Positions 43,082 through 51,725 of a DNA stretch of 64,000 nucleotides are shown in pieces. Source of the stretch: Treponema_C sp050320395. Lineage in GTDB: Bacteria; Spirochaetota; Spirochaetia; Treponematales; Treponemataceae. The stretch is taken from contig NZ_CP144459.1 of assembly GCF_050320395.1 (NCBI RefSeq), positions 1,054,001 to 1,118,000 on the forward strand. The letters are read 5' to 3'. Position 1 is the first letter of the stretch, and each line of letters begins with the position of its first letter. The notes below the pieces were generated by a model. The model was not told the origin of the DNA. It did not search any database and saw only the letters and a program-made list of their open reading frames with translations. A program made the position numbers and the translations under genes.

Positions 43082-44419
43082 ATGAATATTGAAAAAAGCG
43101 TAAAAAAAGACGGGTTCAAACAATATCTTCCCGTAACTTTTTTAATCGGAGCGGGATTTTTTACAATGGGTTTGATGGATCCCTTGTACGACAGCTATGT
43201 AACGATTTTTTTAAGCCGCTATATTCCGTTTAAGTGGCTTGTCGGTATGTTTATGTCATTGGACAATGTATTTGCAATTTTTTTAATACCGGTTATTTCC
43301 GCTTTATCCGATAAAACGCGTACTAAAATAGGGCGCAGAATGCCGTGGATTATCGTTCTTCTTCCTCTGTCCGCTTTTGCATTCAGTCTCATTCCCTATG
43401 CCGCCCAGCGTTCTTTAGCGGCTCTGGTAATCATCCTCGCCCTGCTTAATTTATTTAAACAGTCCGTACGCGGCCCGGTTATCGCATTGATGCCCGATAT
43501 CGTTCCCGCCGAATTCCGCTCGCAGGGAAACGGGGTTATAAATACGATGGGCAATATTGCCGCGATTGTGGGAACGCTTTTTTTAGCCCGCCTTATGGAC
43601 GTGGATACCGTTTTACCGGTTATCGGAAAAACCAAGGACGTGCTTGCCTTTCCTGCGGCGGGAATCCTTGTACTTGCGGCAACCCTTATGCTCTTTCTCT
43701 TTGTACGCGAAAACCGAAAAGGTTCGGCCTTGGATAAGCTTTCCGAGTCGTCCGAAGCCGCCGCCGAAAATGAAAAAAAAGTCCCCTTTTTACAGGCGAT
43801 GAAAACCGTTCTAACCGGAGAAAAAGACCGCAGCGCCTTATTGGTGCTTTGTTCGCTTTTTTTGTGGTTTATGGGCTATCAGGGAATGCTTCCCTATATT
43901 GCCGAATACAGCATAAAAACCTTCGGCGTTACCAGCGGGCAGGCCCCCTTTGCAGCCGGCATGGTCGGTATCGCCTCTGCCCTGTCGGCTATTCCCATGG
44001 GCTATGCCGCGGGTAAGTGGGGAAGGCGCCGCATGATACGCATCGCTTTGATAGCAGTCGCCGTATTGTGTATTTGTCAGTTTTTTTTAAGCGATATAAC
44101 GGCCTTACTCGGCATTCCTTCTTCTTCTGCAAAATACGTATTTTGGGTGCTGATGTTTTTATTCGGTATTTTTTGGATTTGCATTATCGCCAACTCTTTT
44201 CCGATGCTCTGGCAAATGGCGGGTTTTGCGCATATCGGTTTATACACGGGCTTGTATTATACCTTTTCTCAGGCAGCCGCCATCATTGCACCCTTTTGCG
44301 CCGGTCTTATTATAGATTTACTCGGATATAAAGCCGTCTTTTTATACTGCGCATTATTTTTTCTCTTTGCCTTTATGACTATGGGCAGGGTAAAGCGCGG
44401 CGAAAAATACGACAACTGA
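43082..44419 (+). CDS. MFS sugar transporter (SLC45/GPH-like)
   Basis: Membrane protein of 445 residues with twelve helices. The motif SDKTRTKIGRRMPWI after helix 2 is the cation-symporter signature of the GPH/SLC45-like group, and AGKWGRRRMIRI is its second-half copy. GGAGG directly precedes the ATG at 43082; the frame opens further upstream, but without a good start. The phosphorylase gene begins 18 bases behind, so import of its substrate (a beta-galactosyl disaccharide) is likely by position. Confidence 0.88.
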   Translation: MNIEKSVKKDGFKQYLPVTFLIGAGFFTMGLMDPLYDSYVTIFLSRYIPFKWLVGMFMSLDNVFAIFLIPVISALSDKTRTKIGRRMPWIIVLLPLSAFAFSLIPYAAQRSLAALVIILALLNLFKQSVRGPVIALMPDIVPAEFRSQGNGVINTMGNIAAIVGTLFLARLMDVDTVLPVIGKTKDVLAFPAAGILVLAATLMLFLFVRENRKGSALDKLSESSEAAAENEKKVPFLQAMKTVLTGEKDRSALLVLCSLFLWFMGYQGMLPYIAEYSIKTFGVTSGQAPFAAGMVGIASALSAIPMGYAAGKWGRRRMIRIALIAVAVLCICQFFLSDITALLGIPSSSAKYVFWVLMFLFGIFWICIIANSFPMLWQMAGFAHIGLYTGLYYTFSQAAAIIAPFCAGLIIDLLGYKAVFLYCALFFLFAFMTMGRVKRGEKYDN

Positions 44420-44437
44420 AAATTGTAAGGACAAAAC

Positions 44438-46597
44438 ATGAGTGAACAAAACCGCGGCCGGGTTACGATTCCCACCGATACGGACGTTGTAAAAGAAACG
44501 CTCGATATCGTAAAAAGATGGGGTGCCGATGCAATCCGCGACTGCGACGGTACGGACTTTCCCACGGAATTAAAAGATGCGGATGCGAAAATATACGCAA
44601 CCTATTACACAACCCGCAAGGATAATGCATGGGCAAAGGCGAATCCCGATGAAGTACAGCAAATGTATTTGATGACCCCTTTTTATACGGCGGTCGAAAA
44701 CACCCTGCATATTCCGCTTATGAAGGGCCTGTATCCCGATATGCTCAAAGTCAATTCCAAGGACTGCGAGCGCCGGTGGGAGGTTATCGACCGCACCGAC
44801 GGAAGCATTGTGCCCCCTTCGCAGTGGTCGTATAATGAAGCCGCCGGTACCGTCCTTATCCGGGATACAAAGGAGTTTCACGAATATACCGTGAGCTTTT
44901 TAGCCTTTATCATGTGGGATCCCGTCCACATGTACAATGCGGTTGTCAATGACTGGAAGGATGTCGATCGTCAAATCACCTTCGATGTGCGTCAGCCTAA
45001 AACCCGCGAATTCACGATGAAGCGTTTGCGCGCCTTTATAGCCGAACATCCCTATGTGGACGTTATCCGCTTTACCACGTTTTTCCATCAGTTTACCCTT
45101 GTTTTTGACGAAAAAGCGCGCGAAAAATTTGTCGATTGGTACGGATATTCGGCTTCCGTGTCGCCCTACATTCTCGAACAATTTGAAAAAGAAGCAGGCT
45201 ATCCCTTCCGTCCCGAATACATTATCGATCAGGGGTATTTTAACAATCAGTACCGTGTACCTTCAAAGGAATATAAGGACTTTTTAGCCTTCCAGCACCG
45301 CGAAGTGATAAAACTGGCGAAAAAAATGGTCGATATTACGCACGAATGCGGAAAAGAGGCTATGATGTTTTTGGGCGACCACTGGATAGGTATGGAGCCC
45401 TTTTTGGACGGGTTTAAAGACGTCGGTTTGGATGCGGTGGTCGGAAGCGTCGGTAACGGAAGTACCCTGCGCCTTATAAGCGACATTCCCGGTGTAAAAT
45501 ATACCGAGGGACGCTTTTTGCCGTATTTTTTTCCCGATACCTTCCACGAAGGAGGCGATCCGGTAAAAGAAGCAAAGGTAAACTGGGTAACCGCCCGCCG
45601 CGCCGTTTTGCGCAAACCCATTGACCGCATAGGCTACGGGGGCTATTTAAAGCTTGCCCTCGATTTTCCCGATTTTATCGACTACGTGCAAAGCGTATGC
45701 GACGAGTTCCGCACCCTCTACGATAATATCAAGGGAACAATTCCCTATTGCGTTAAAACCGTTGCGGTTTTAAACTGCTGGGGTAAAATGCGCGCCTGGG
45801 GCTGCCACATGGTTCACCACGCACTCTATCAAAAGCAAAACTACAGCTATGCAGGCGTTATAGAAGCGCTTTCAGGCGCTCCCTTCGATGTGCGCTTTAT
45901 TTCGTTTGACGACATAAAAGCTTCACCTTCCGTCCTTGACGATATTGACGTGCTTATCAATGTCGGAGACGGAGACACCGCGCATACGGGAGGCTCTTAT
46001 TGGGAAGATGCCGCTATCACCGCCGCTGTCCGTAAATTCGTGCGGAAAGGAGGCGGCTTTATAGGGGTCGGGGAACCTTCGGGGCACCAATATCAGGGGC
46101 GCTATATTCAGCTTGCGGACGTACTCGGTATCGAAAAAGAAACCGGCTTTACGCTGAACTACGACAAATATAATTGGGAAGATAGTCCGCATTTTATTAC
46201 CGAAGATGTAAAAGCGGAAGTCGACTTCGGTGAGGGAAAAAAGAGCATGTACGCCCTTGAAGGCGCTCAAATTGTAGTCCAAAAGGATAAGGAAGTTCAG
46301 CTTGCCGTCAACGAATACGGAAAGGGAAGGGCGGTATACATAAGCGGCTTGCCCTACAGCTTTGAAAATAACCGGCTTTTACACCGCTGCGTGTTATGGA
46401 CTGCGCACAGCGAGGCAGAACTTAACCGCTGGTTCAGCACAAACTGCAATGTCGAAGTTCACGCATACGTTGAAAACGGCAAATACTGCGTGGTAAACAA
46501 TACCTACGAAGCGCAGTCAACCAGGGTGTACCGCGGCGACGGCTCGCACTTCGATTTGGACATGGAAGCAAACGAAATCAAGTGGTATAAGATGTAG
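44438..46597 (+). CDS. GH112 beta-galactoside phosphorylase (galacto-N-biose/lacto-N-biose type)
   Basis: Enzyme of 719 residues that splits a beta-galactosyl disaccharide with phosphate to galactose-1-phosphate. The start NRGRVTIPTDTDVVKETL, GADAIRDCDGTDFPTEL, and later AMMFLGDHWIGMEPF, DAVVGSVGNGSTLRLISDIPGVKYTEGRFLPYFFPDTF match GH112. Most characterised members act on galacto-N-biose and lacto-N-biose from mucin or milk glycans; some prefer galactosyl-rhamnose. The deciding residues cannot be judged here. It lacks a signal peptide and is coupled to an MFS transporter upstream. Confidence 0.93.
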   Translation: MSEQNRGRVTIPTDTDVVKETLDIVKRWGADAIRDCDGTDFPTELKDADAKIYATYYTTRKDNAWAKANPDEVQQMYLMTPFYTAVENTLHIPLMKGLYPDMLKVNSKDCERRWEVIDRTDGSIVPPSQWSYNEAAGTVLIRDTKEFHEYTVSFLAFIMWDPVHMYNAVVNDWKDVDRQITFDVRQPKTREFTMKRLRAFIAEHPYVDVIRFTTFFHQFTLVFDEKAREKFVDWYGYSASVSPYILEQFEKEAGYPFRPEYIIDQGYFNNQYRVPSKEYKDFLAFQHREVIKLAKKMVDITHECGKEAMMFLGDHWIGMEPFLDGFKDVGLDAVVGSVGNGSTLRLISDIPGVKYTEGRFLPYFFPDTFHEGGDPVKEAKVNWVTARRAVLRKPIDRIGYGGYLKLALDFPDFIDYVQSVCDEFRTLYDNIKGTIPYCVKTVAVLNCWGKMRAWGCHMVHHALYQKQNYSYAGVIEALSGAPFDVRFISFDDIKASPSVLDDIDVLINVGDGDTAHTGGSYWEDAAITAAVRKFVRKGGGFIGVGEPSGHQYQGRYIQLADVLGIEKETGFTLNYDKYNWEDSPHFITEDVKAEVDFGEGKKSMYALEGAQIVVQKDKEVQLAVNEYGKGRAVYISGLPYSFENNRLLHRCVLWTAHSEAELNRWFSTNCNVEVHAYVENGKYCVVNNTYEAQSTRVYRGDGSHFDLDMEANEIKWYKM

Positions 46598-46598
46598 C

Positions 46599-48242
46599 CT
46601 ATATATTAAACTTCACCTTTTTGCCGCTGTCTTTATAGTATTCGCTCCGCAGTTCTTTTACCTGCTCGTCGGCAAGGTAGTCGTCAAAGTTCATCATGCG
46701 GTCGATAATGCCTGCGGGGGTGATTTCTATAATGCGGTTTGCAACCGAACTTATAAACTCGTGGTCGTGGCTGTTAAACAGTATAACGCCGGGAAAATCG
46801 GTTAAAGCTTCGTTTAAGCTGGTGATGGCTTCCAAGTCCAAGTGATTGGTCGGTTCGTCCAAAATCAATACGTTGGCACCGGAAAGCATAAGCTTTGACA
46901 GCATACAGCGCACCTTTTCGCCTCCCGACAATACGCGAACGGGCTTTAAGGATTCGTCTCCGGTAAAAAGCATGCGCCCTAAAAATCCGCGAACGTATGC
47001 GTCGTCCTGTTCGGGCGAATATTGGCGAAGCCAATCGGTGATATTCAAATCGTTTTCAAAATGTTCGGAGTTGTCTATCGAAAGGTAGGCGTGGGTACAG
47101 GTTTGCCCCCAATAGACGTCTCCCGAATCCGGCTTAATCGTTTCGCTTATAATGTCGAAAAAGGCGGATTTTGACTTGTGCTCCAAACCGACAAAGGCTA
47201 TTTTATCGGTTTTATTGACCACCAAACTGAAGTCCTTTAAAAGGGTGATTCCCTCGTGAGCGTAATTCAGTTTTTCGACACGCAGCACATTGTTGCCGAT
47301 GTCGCGCGAGGGCTTAAAGTTTACATAAGGAAATTTGCGGCTCGTAACCTGCAATTCTTCCAAGGCCAGTTTGTCGTATATTTTTTTGCGGCTTGTCGCC
47401 TGACGGCTTTTGGCGGCGTTTGAGGCAAAGCGCAAAATAAACTCGCGCAAATCCTTCATTTTTTCCTCGCGCTTTTTAGCCTGATCCTTTGCCTGGCGCT
47501 GCATAATTTGGCTCATTTGATACCAAAAGTCGTAGTTACCCGTAAACTGGCTGATTTTACCGTAATCGATGTCGCAAATAGAGGTACATACCGAATTCAA
47601 AAAGTGGCGGTCGTGGCTGACGACAATGACGGTGTTCGGAAAATCGATTAAAAAATCTTCAAGCCAGGTAATGGATTCCAAATCCAAACCGTTGGTCGGT
47701 TCGTCCAAAAGGAGGATATCCGGCTCTCCGAAAATGGCTTGGGCAAGCAAAACGCGCACCTTTTGGCTTTCGTCAAGCTCGCTCATCATGCGGTTGTGGT
47801 ATTCTTCTTCAAGTCCCAAACCCGAAAGCATTTGTTCGATTTGATTTTCGGCTTCCCAGCCGCCCAATTCGGCAAATTCGGCTTCAAGTTCGCTTGCGCG
47901 GATGCCGTCTTCTTCGCTGAAGTCCTCTTTTGCGTAAATTGCTTCGCGCGCTTTGGCACATTCGTACAGTTTCGGGAAGCCCGACATTACCGTGTCTTTT
48001 ACCGAAAACCCGTCAAAGGCAAAGTGGTCCTGCTTGAGAACCGCCATGCGCTCGCCGGGTGTCATAATGATTTGACCCGAATCGTGTTCGAGTTCGCCCG
48101 AAAGGATTTTTAAAAAGGTGGATTTTCCCGCGCCGTTTGCGCCGATAATACCGTAGCAGTTGCCCGGTGTGAATTTAAGATTTACGTCTTTAAAAAGGGA
48201 ACGTTCCCCGAATTTTAAACTGATATCGCTTACGTGTAACAT
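46599..48242 (-). CDS. ABC-F family protein with one degenerate ATP site
   Basis: Protein of 547 residues with two ATPase domains and no membrane part; ABC-F proteins act at the ribosome. Domain 1 has an intact Walker A (GANGAGKST) but a degenerate signature (ELDESQKVRV in place of LSGGQ). Domain 2 has a degenerate Walker A (GLEHKSKSAF) but an intact signature (LSGGEKVRC) and Walker B (LILDEPTNHLDLE). Since each site is built from Walker A of one domain and signature of the other, one site is intact and the other is altered in both halves. The linker (DQAKKREEKMKDLREF) is normal. YbiT-like proteins show similar changes. GGAG is near the start. The stop lies one base after the GH112 stop. Confidence 0.9.
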   Translation of the reverse strand: MLHVSDISLKFGERSLFKDVNLKFTPGNCYGIIGANGAGKSTFLKILSGELEHDSGQIIMTPGERMAVLKQDHFAFDGFSVKDTVMSGFPKLYECAKAREAIYAKEDFSEEDGIRASELEAEFAELGGWEAENQIEQMLSGLGLEEEYHNRMMSELDESQKVRVLLAQAIFGEPDILLLDEPTNGLDLESITWLEDFLIDFPNTVIVVSHDRHFLNSVCTSICDIDYGKISQFTGNYDFWYQMSQIMQRQAKDQAKKREEKMKDLREFILRFASNAAKSRQATSRKKIYDKLALEELQVTSRKFPYVNFKPSRDIGNNVLRVEKLNYAHEGITLLKDFSLVVNKTDKIAFVGLEHKSKSAFFDIISETIKPDSGDVYWGQTCTHAYLSIDNSEHFENDLNITDWLRQYSPEQDDAYVRGFLGRMLFTGDESLKPVRVLSGGEKVRCMLSKLMLSGANVLILDEPTNHLDLEAITSLNEALTDFPGVILFNSHDHEFISSVANRIIEITPAGIIDRMMNFDDYLADEQVKELRSEYYKDSGKKVKFNI

Positions 48243-48310
48243 ACTTTCTCCTGTGCCGATTTATATACGGTTTTGTGAGCGCCGCCGTTTTTTCAGTACC
48301 GATTACCGCT

Positions 48311-50065
48311 TTATTTTTTTTTGCCGAATAAGCCTTTGATAGCTGCAAAAAGTCCTTTTTTGGCGGGAGTCCCGGCTTTAGTTTGAGCGCCCTTTGCCGG
48401 TGTTTCGGCTCTTTTATCCGCATTGCCCGAATATGCGGCCTTTGCCGCGGCACTGTCGGCACCTGCGTAATTTTTTCCGTCGCGCTTTTTGGTAAAGCGT
48501 TCGCTTTTTCCGCCCTTGCGTTTAAAACCGCCTTGAGCTTTACCTTTCTTTTTACCGCGCTCATCAAAGCTTGTGCGGTTTTCGTCCGCTTTGTAAGCGC
48601 CGCCTTCGCCGCCGTATTTTTCGCGGTAAAACTTCATGCGCTCTTCAAACGACAGGTTACTGATATCCCGTGCCGATTTGTAGGACTTGTCGGCTGCGGA
48701 CGTGCCGGCGTAATGCGAATCCGTTTTCGAATGTTTTTTGCCTTCTTTGAATCCGCCTGCAAAATCGCCGCCTCTTTTTCCGAAGCGTCCTTGGGAGCGT
48801 CCGGAAGATGAGCGTTCAAAGCGTCCCGATTTTGAACCCGGTCCTTTGGCACGCCTTCCGCCGCGGCCCCGTTCGTAATCGCCGTCTTCACGGTAAAAGC
48901 CGGTTTTAATATATACGCCGGCGCTTTTATCTTCGGCAAACTGTTCTTCGCCGGCAACGGAGGAGGGAATCGGATTTCCCAAATAGCGCTCGATTGCGGG
49001 CAAATTGTATACGTCCTGCTCGGAGCAAAAGGTGTACGCTTTGCCGCTTTTTCCCGCGCGGGCGGTTCTTCCTATGCGGTGTACGTAGTTTTCCGCTTCG
49101 TTCGGTAAATCGAAGTTGATAACCATAGCAAGGTCGTTGACGTCTATACCGCGGGCGGCAACATCGGTTGCAACCAAACAGGTAAGAGAGCCGCTTTTAA
49201 ACGAGTTGAGCACTTGCAGGCGTTTGGACTGCGGTAAGTCGCCTATGATAAATTCGGACTCTATGCCGTTAAGGCCTAAGCGCTTGGCAATCACTTCGCA
49301 GCTTCGTTTTGTATTGCAAAAAATCAGCACGCTTTCGGCTTTTTCTTTTTTTAAGATGCCCAGCAAAAGTTTGATTTTATCGTCGCTTGAAACGTGCAAG
49401 AGCATTTGGTCGATTTCGTCAACCGTAATGTGTTCGGCTTCTATTGTAATTTCCTGAGCGTTATCCGTGTATTCCCATGCAAGATTTTTTACATAGGTGT
49501 TTAAAGTCGCACTGAAAAGCATGGTTTGCCGCTCTTCGGTTTTAGGCAGCACTTTGATGAGTTTTCGTAAATCGGGGTAAAAGCCCATGTCGAACATGCG
49601 GTCGGCTTCATCGACAACCAAAAAGCCCACCGTGCTCAAATCCATAATGCCCGATTCCTGCAAGTCTATAAGGCGGCCGGGAGTTCCGATAATGATGTCT
49701 ACGCCTTTTTTTAAAAGGGCTGTCTGTTTGGTGTAACCGACACCGCCGTAAAAACTTGCGGCCTTCAGTTTTGTCGCCGATAAAAGGTTTTTCGCTTCTT
49801 CTTCCACTTGCACCGTAAGCTCGCGCGTGGGAACCATAACAAGGGCTTTTTTGCCGGTCATTTTGGGATTGGCGAGCATTTGCTGAATAACGGTAATTAA
49901 ATAGGCTGCGGTTTTTCCCGTGCCCGTTTGCGATTGGACATATAAGTCCGCACCTTCAAAGGCGCCTGTTAATACCCGTTCCTGAACGGGCGTGCAGGTT
50001 ACATACCCCGCTTTTTGTATACCCTCCATCAGAGCGGTATCTAAATTCAATTCGCTAAAGTCCAT
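48311..50065 (-). CDS. DEAD-box RNA helicase with long basic tail
   Basis: Protein of 584 residues. The helicase core (about 1-370) has the Q motif CTPVQ, SQTGTGKT (Walker A), PTRELT, TPGRL, VDEADR, SAT and the final HRIGRTARAG. The tail (about 395-584) is rich in Gly, Arg, Lys and Ser (GRGGRRAKGPGSKSGRF...) and ends KKGLFAAIKGLFGKKK, probably binding RNA without fixed structure. It would remodel RNA or ribosome intermediates. AGAGA lies 6 bases ahead of the start. It is the last conserved gene before the accessory island. Confidence 0.93.
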   Translation of the reverse strand: MDFSELNLDTALMEGIQKAGYVTCTPVQERVLTGAFEGADLYVQSQTGTGKTAAYLITVIQQMLANPKMTGKKALVMVPTRELTVQVEEEAKNLLSATKLKAASFYGGVGYTKQTALLKKGVDIIIGTPGRLIDLQESGIMDLSTVGFLVVDEADRMFDMGFYPDLRKLIKVLPKTEERQTMLFSATLNTYVKNLAWEYTDNAQEITIEAEHITVDEIDQMLLHVSSDDKIKLLLGILKKEKAESVLIFCNTKRSCEVIAKRLGLNGIESEFIIGDLPQSKRLQVLNSFKSGSLTCLVATDVAARGIDVNDLAMVINFDLPNEAENYVHRIGRTARAGKSGKAYTFCSEQDVYNLPAIERYLGNPIPSSVAGEEQFAEDKSAGVYIKTGFYREDGDYERGRGGRRAKGPGSKSGRFERSSSGRSQGRFGKRGGDFAGGFKEGKKHSKTDSHYAGTSAADKSYKSARDISNLSFEERMKFYREKYGGEGGAYKADENRTSFDERGKKKGKAQGGFKRKGGKSERFTKKRDGKNYAGADSAAAKAAYSGNADKRAETPAKGAQTKAGTPAKKGLFAAIKGLFGKKK

Positions 50066-50187
50066 AGTATCTCTTTTATATTTGATTTATGGGCATCTCT
50101 AAAAACTGAAGTTTTTAGAGGTTCCTTTATATGTAAAGTCTTGCAAATACTGCGATATTGTACCATAGATTGCGGAAAGGGTAAAGG

Positions 50188-50432
50188 GCATACAATCGGA
50201 CTTCCTGTCCGATTGTATGCAACGACTTTTGTACAAAGTACAAAAGTCGGGGATATGAGGCTTATGCCGGCATCCGTGCCGGTTGTGAAAAAGAAGGGGG
50301 ATGGGAAGCCTGTGTTGTGTCCGATTGTATGCAACGACTTTTGTACAAAGTACAAAAGTTGGGGATGTGAGGCTTATGCCGGCGTCCGTGCCGGCGGTGA
50401 AAGAGGGGGAAGTATGGGAAGCCTGTGTTCTG
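50188..50432. repeat. 112-bp tandem duplication built of hairpins
   Basis: A 14-bp hairpin (50188-50201/50207-50220, loop 5) leads into two copies of a 112-bp unit (50208-50319 and 50320-50431, about 90% alike). Each copy carries CGACTTTTGTAC/GTACAAAAGTCG (50223-50249 in copy 1) and a CCGGCA/TGCCGG hairpin (50267-50282). No gene is supported in 50070-50545. Confidence 0.88.
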
Positions 50433-50547
50433 TGCGCTTTTCAGCAACAAGTTTTATAATATTTCAGTTTCTTATATTCCGCTTGTTTTTTTGGATAAGA
50501 AAGCATATAATTGTATTAGCAGTTTTTTTAGAGGATGAAGGGGCCTT

Positions 50548-50862
50548 ATGATTACAAAAAATAACCTTCAAAAAGTATTAAAAAAGTTGGAATTTTCCCA
50601 ATCCGGTTCAATATTCTCCAAGCATTTTGAAAAGCATAATTGCGAAATTCAAGTGGATTTTTCCGGCGAAACAGATACACCGTTTTATCCGACCGATCAT
50701 TGCAGCGTTTTACGGCTTCTTACTGTGCAAGCAGCTCCTATTGAAGAGCAGCGTATTGCACTACAGAAAATCGAAACCTACGAAGCCGCCATCACCACAG
50801 CAAAATCGGTACTATCCGCTTGTGCTGATAAGAAAAAAATGATATTAGAGAAATGGTTGTAG
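50548..50862 (+). pseudogene. type I restriction-modification subunit with a large internal deletion
   Basis: A frame of 104 codons. The first about 45 residues (MITKNNLQKVLKKLEFSQSGS, then FSKHFEKHNCEIQVDFSGE) look like the N-terminus of N-6 DNA methylase/restriction proteins. The last about 45 (VQAAPIEEQRIALQKIETYE then AAITTAKSVLSACADKKKMI and LEKWL) look like the extreme C-terminus of the same or a related protein, which usually follows several hundred residues later. The two ends are joined near FYPTDHCSVLRLL. Read as a deletion scar of one large gene. A small functional protein is less likely but cannot be excluded. Confidence 0.65.
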
Positions 50863-50868
50863 GGGGGT

Positions 50869-51240
50869 ATGAAAATTATTAGACAGCTTTTTAAAAAAAA
50901 TAAAAATATTGAAACTAATAATACTACCACTGAAGAAAAAGATATTGCTCTTTTTAATAATTCTCCGATTGGTAAATCAAATAATGATATATTTGATTTA
51001 AGTATTAAGGCACAAGCAGTAAAAAAAGCTATAGACGAAAAAGCGAATACAGTCGCATTAATTGGAGAATATGGCAGTGGAAAATCAAGTCTAACCAATA
51101 TTCTATATGAAGATAATAAAGATAGCTTTGAGAAACCAATTTATATCAATCTATGGGATTGTGTTTATAAACATGATAATGAAACTTCAAAAAATCAGGA
51201 TCAAATTAATATATTCACAAAATCCAGACAAAAAAGGTAA
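50869..51240 (+). pseudogene. KAP-type P-loop NTPase, N-terminal fragment
   Basis: A frame of 123 codons with Walker A (LIGEYGSGKSSLTNIL) and the following YINLWDCVYKHDNETSKNQDQINIFTKS, as in KAP-like P-loop NTPases, then an abrupt end (RQKR, stop). Several hundred residues with Walker B and membrane or helical parts are missing. It starts 7 bases after the restriction-gene scar (GGGGG ahead), so the two once formed part of one defence-like locus (inference). Visibly AT-rich. Confidence 0.72.
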
Positions 51241-51245
51241 GTTTT

Positions 51246-51645
51246 ACAAGGTGTATTACAGCGAAGAAGAGTAAGCTGCCTTTTTTCCCTATATTCATTG
51301 GGGGACATTCCGGAATATTCTTTAAAGCGGGCGGAAAAATAGCCGGTCTTTGTGCAGTGCTTAAGATATTGCATTCCGGCATACACTCTGCCTGAAGGAT
51401 ATGTTGTGTCGGAAGCGATGGAATCGTATTGGTGAAAATCAACAACCCCGACGCAAAGCATCGGGGTATGTTGTTCTCATAAGGTGGTTGCAGTCGGTTT
51501 TAATACCCTTTGTTACGACGCAGAGCGTCGGGGTATTAAACCCTCCGCACGAATAAATGCCTTCCTCCGTTCGTAACGTATATTTAAAATCGCGGCAGTA
51601 CCGGATGATCTCCAATGCACATATGAGCATAGGAGCCGACATCAT
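51246..51645 (-). pseudogene. AraC-family regulator, broken by hairpins and an internal deletion
   Basis: Minus-strand pieces align with the intact AraC protein at 57211. 51645-51560 encodes IIRYCRDFKYTLRTEEGIYS (compare YVKDFEYAVTSDDSI). 51446-51350 encodes FHQYDSIASDTTYPSGRVYAGMQY (compare QQYYSIDSDHHYPKGDVYSGMQY), and this jumps without a break to YFSARFKEYSGMSPNEYREKR, the end of the second helix-turn-helix. About 200 residues are missing at that point. Between the first two pieces lie two hairpins (51441-51475 and 51499-51540). Confidence 0.72.
51441..51540. repeat. two-hairpin cluster inside the broken AraC gene
   Basis: AACAAC-CCCCGA (51441-51451) with TCGGGG-TAT-GTTGTT (51461-51475), and TTTAATACCC (51499-51508) with GGGTATTAAA (51531-51540) enclosing CGACGC/GCGTCG (51516-51530). 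The two hairpins share related core words (GACGC...GC.TCGGGGTAT). Confidence 0.75.
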
Positions 51646-51725
51646 ATAGTGCCGGCGAACCTCTGTTTATGCTGAGTAATCCTCTTAACCTGCTTTTGTA
51701 CCGAACAGAGGATTAGGTTGCATCC

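Noticed and set aside
48190..48567. Basic 125-codon minus-strand frame beside the helicase tail
   Set aside because: Out-of-frame reading of the low-complexity Lys/Arg/Gly-rich tail of the DEAD-box gene.
50141..50551. 136-codon open frame over the 112-bp repeats
   Set aside because: It is the translation of hairpin repeats, with repeating peptide words, no ribosome site and no known fold.
15314..51240. The two KAP pieces (C-terminal half at 16.1 kb on minus, N-terminal half at 51.2 kb on plus) as one gene split by a 35-kb inversion
   Set aside because: The orientation fits, but the N-half (WDCV...INIFTKS type) and the C-half (SLFGVSS...IGNEEKI type) look like different KAP subfamilies. The 50869 fragment also ends in its own junction with AraC remains.
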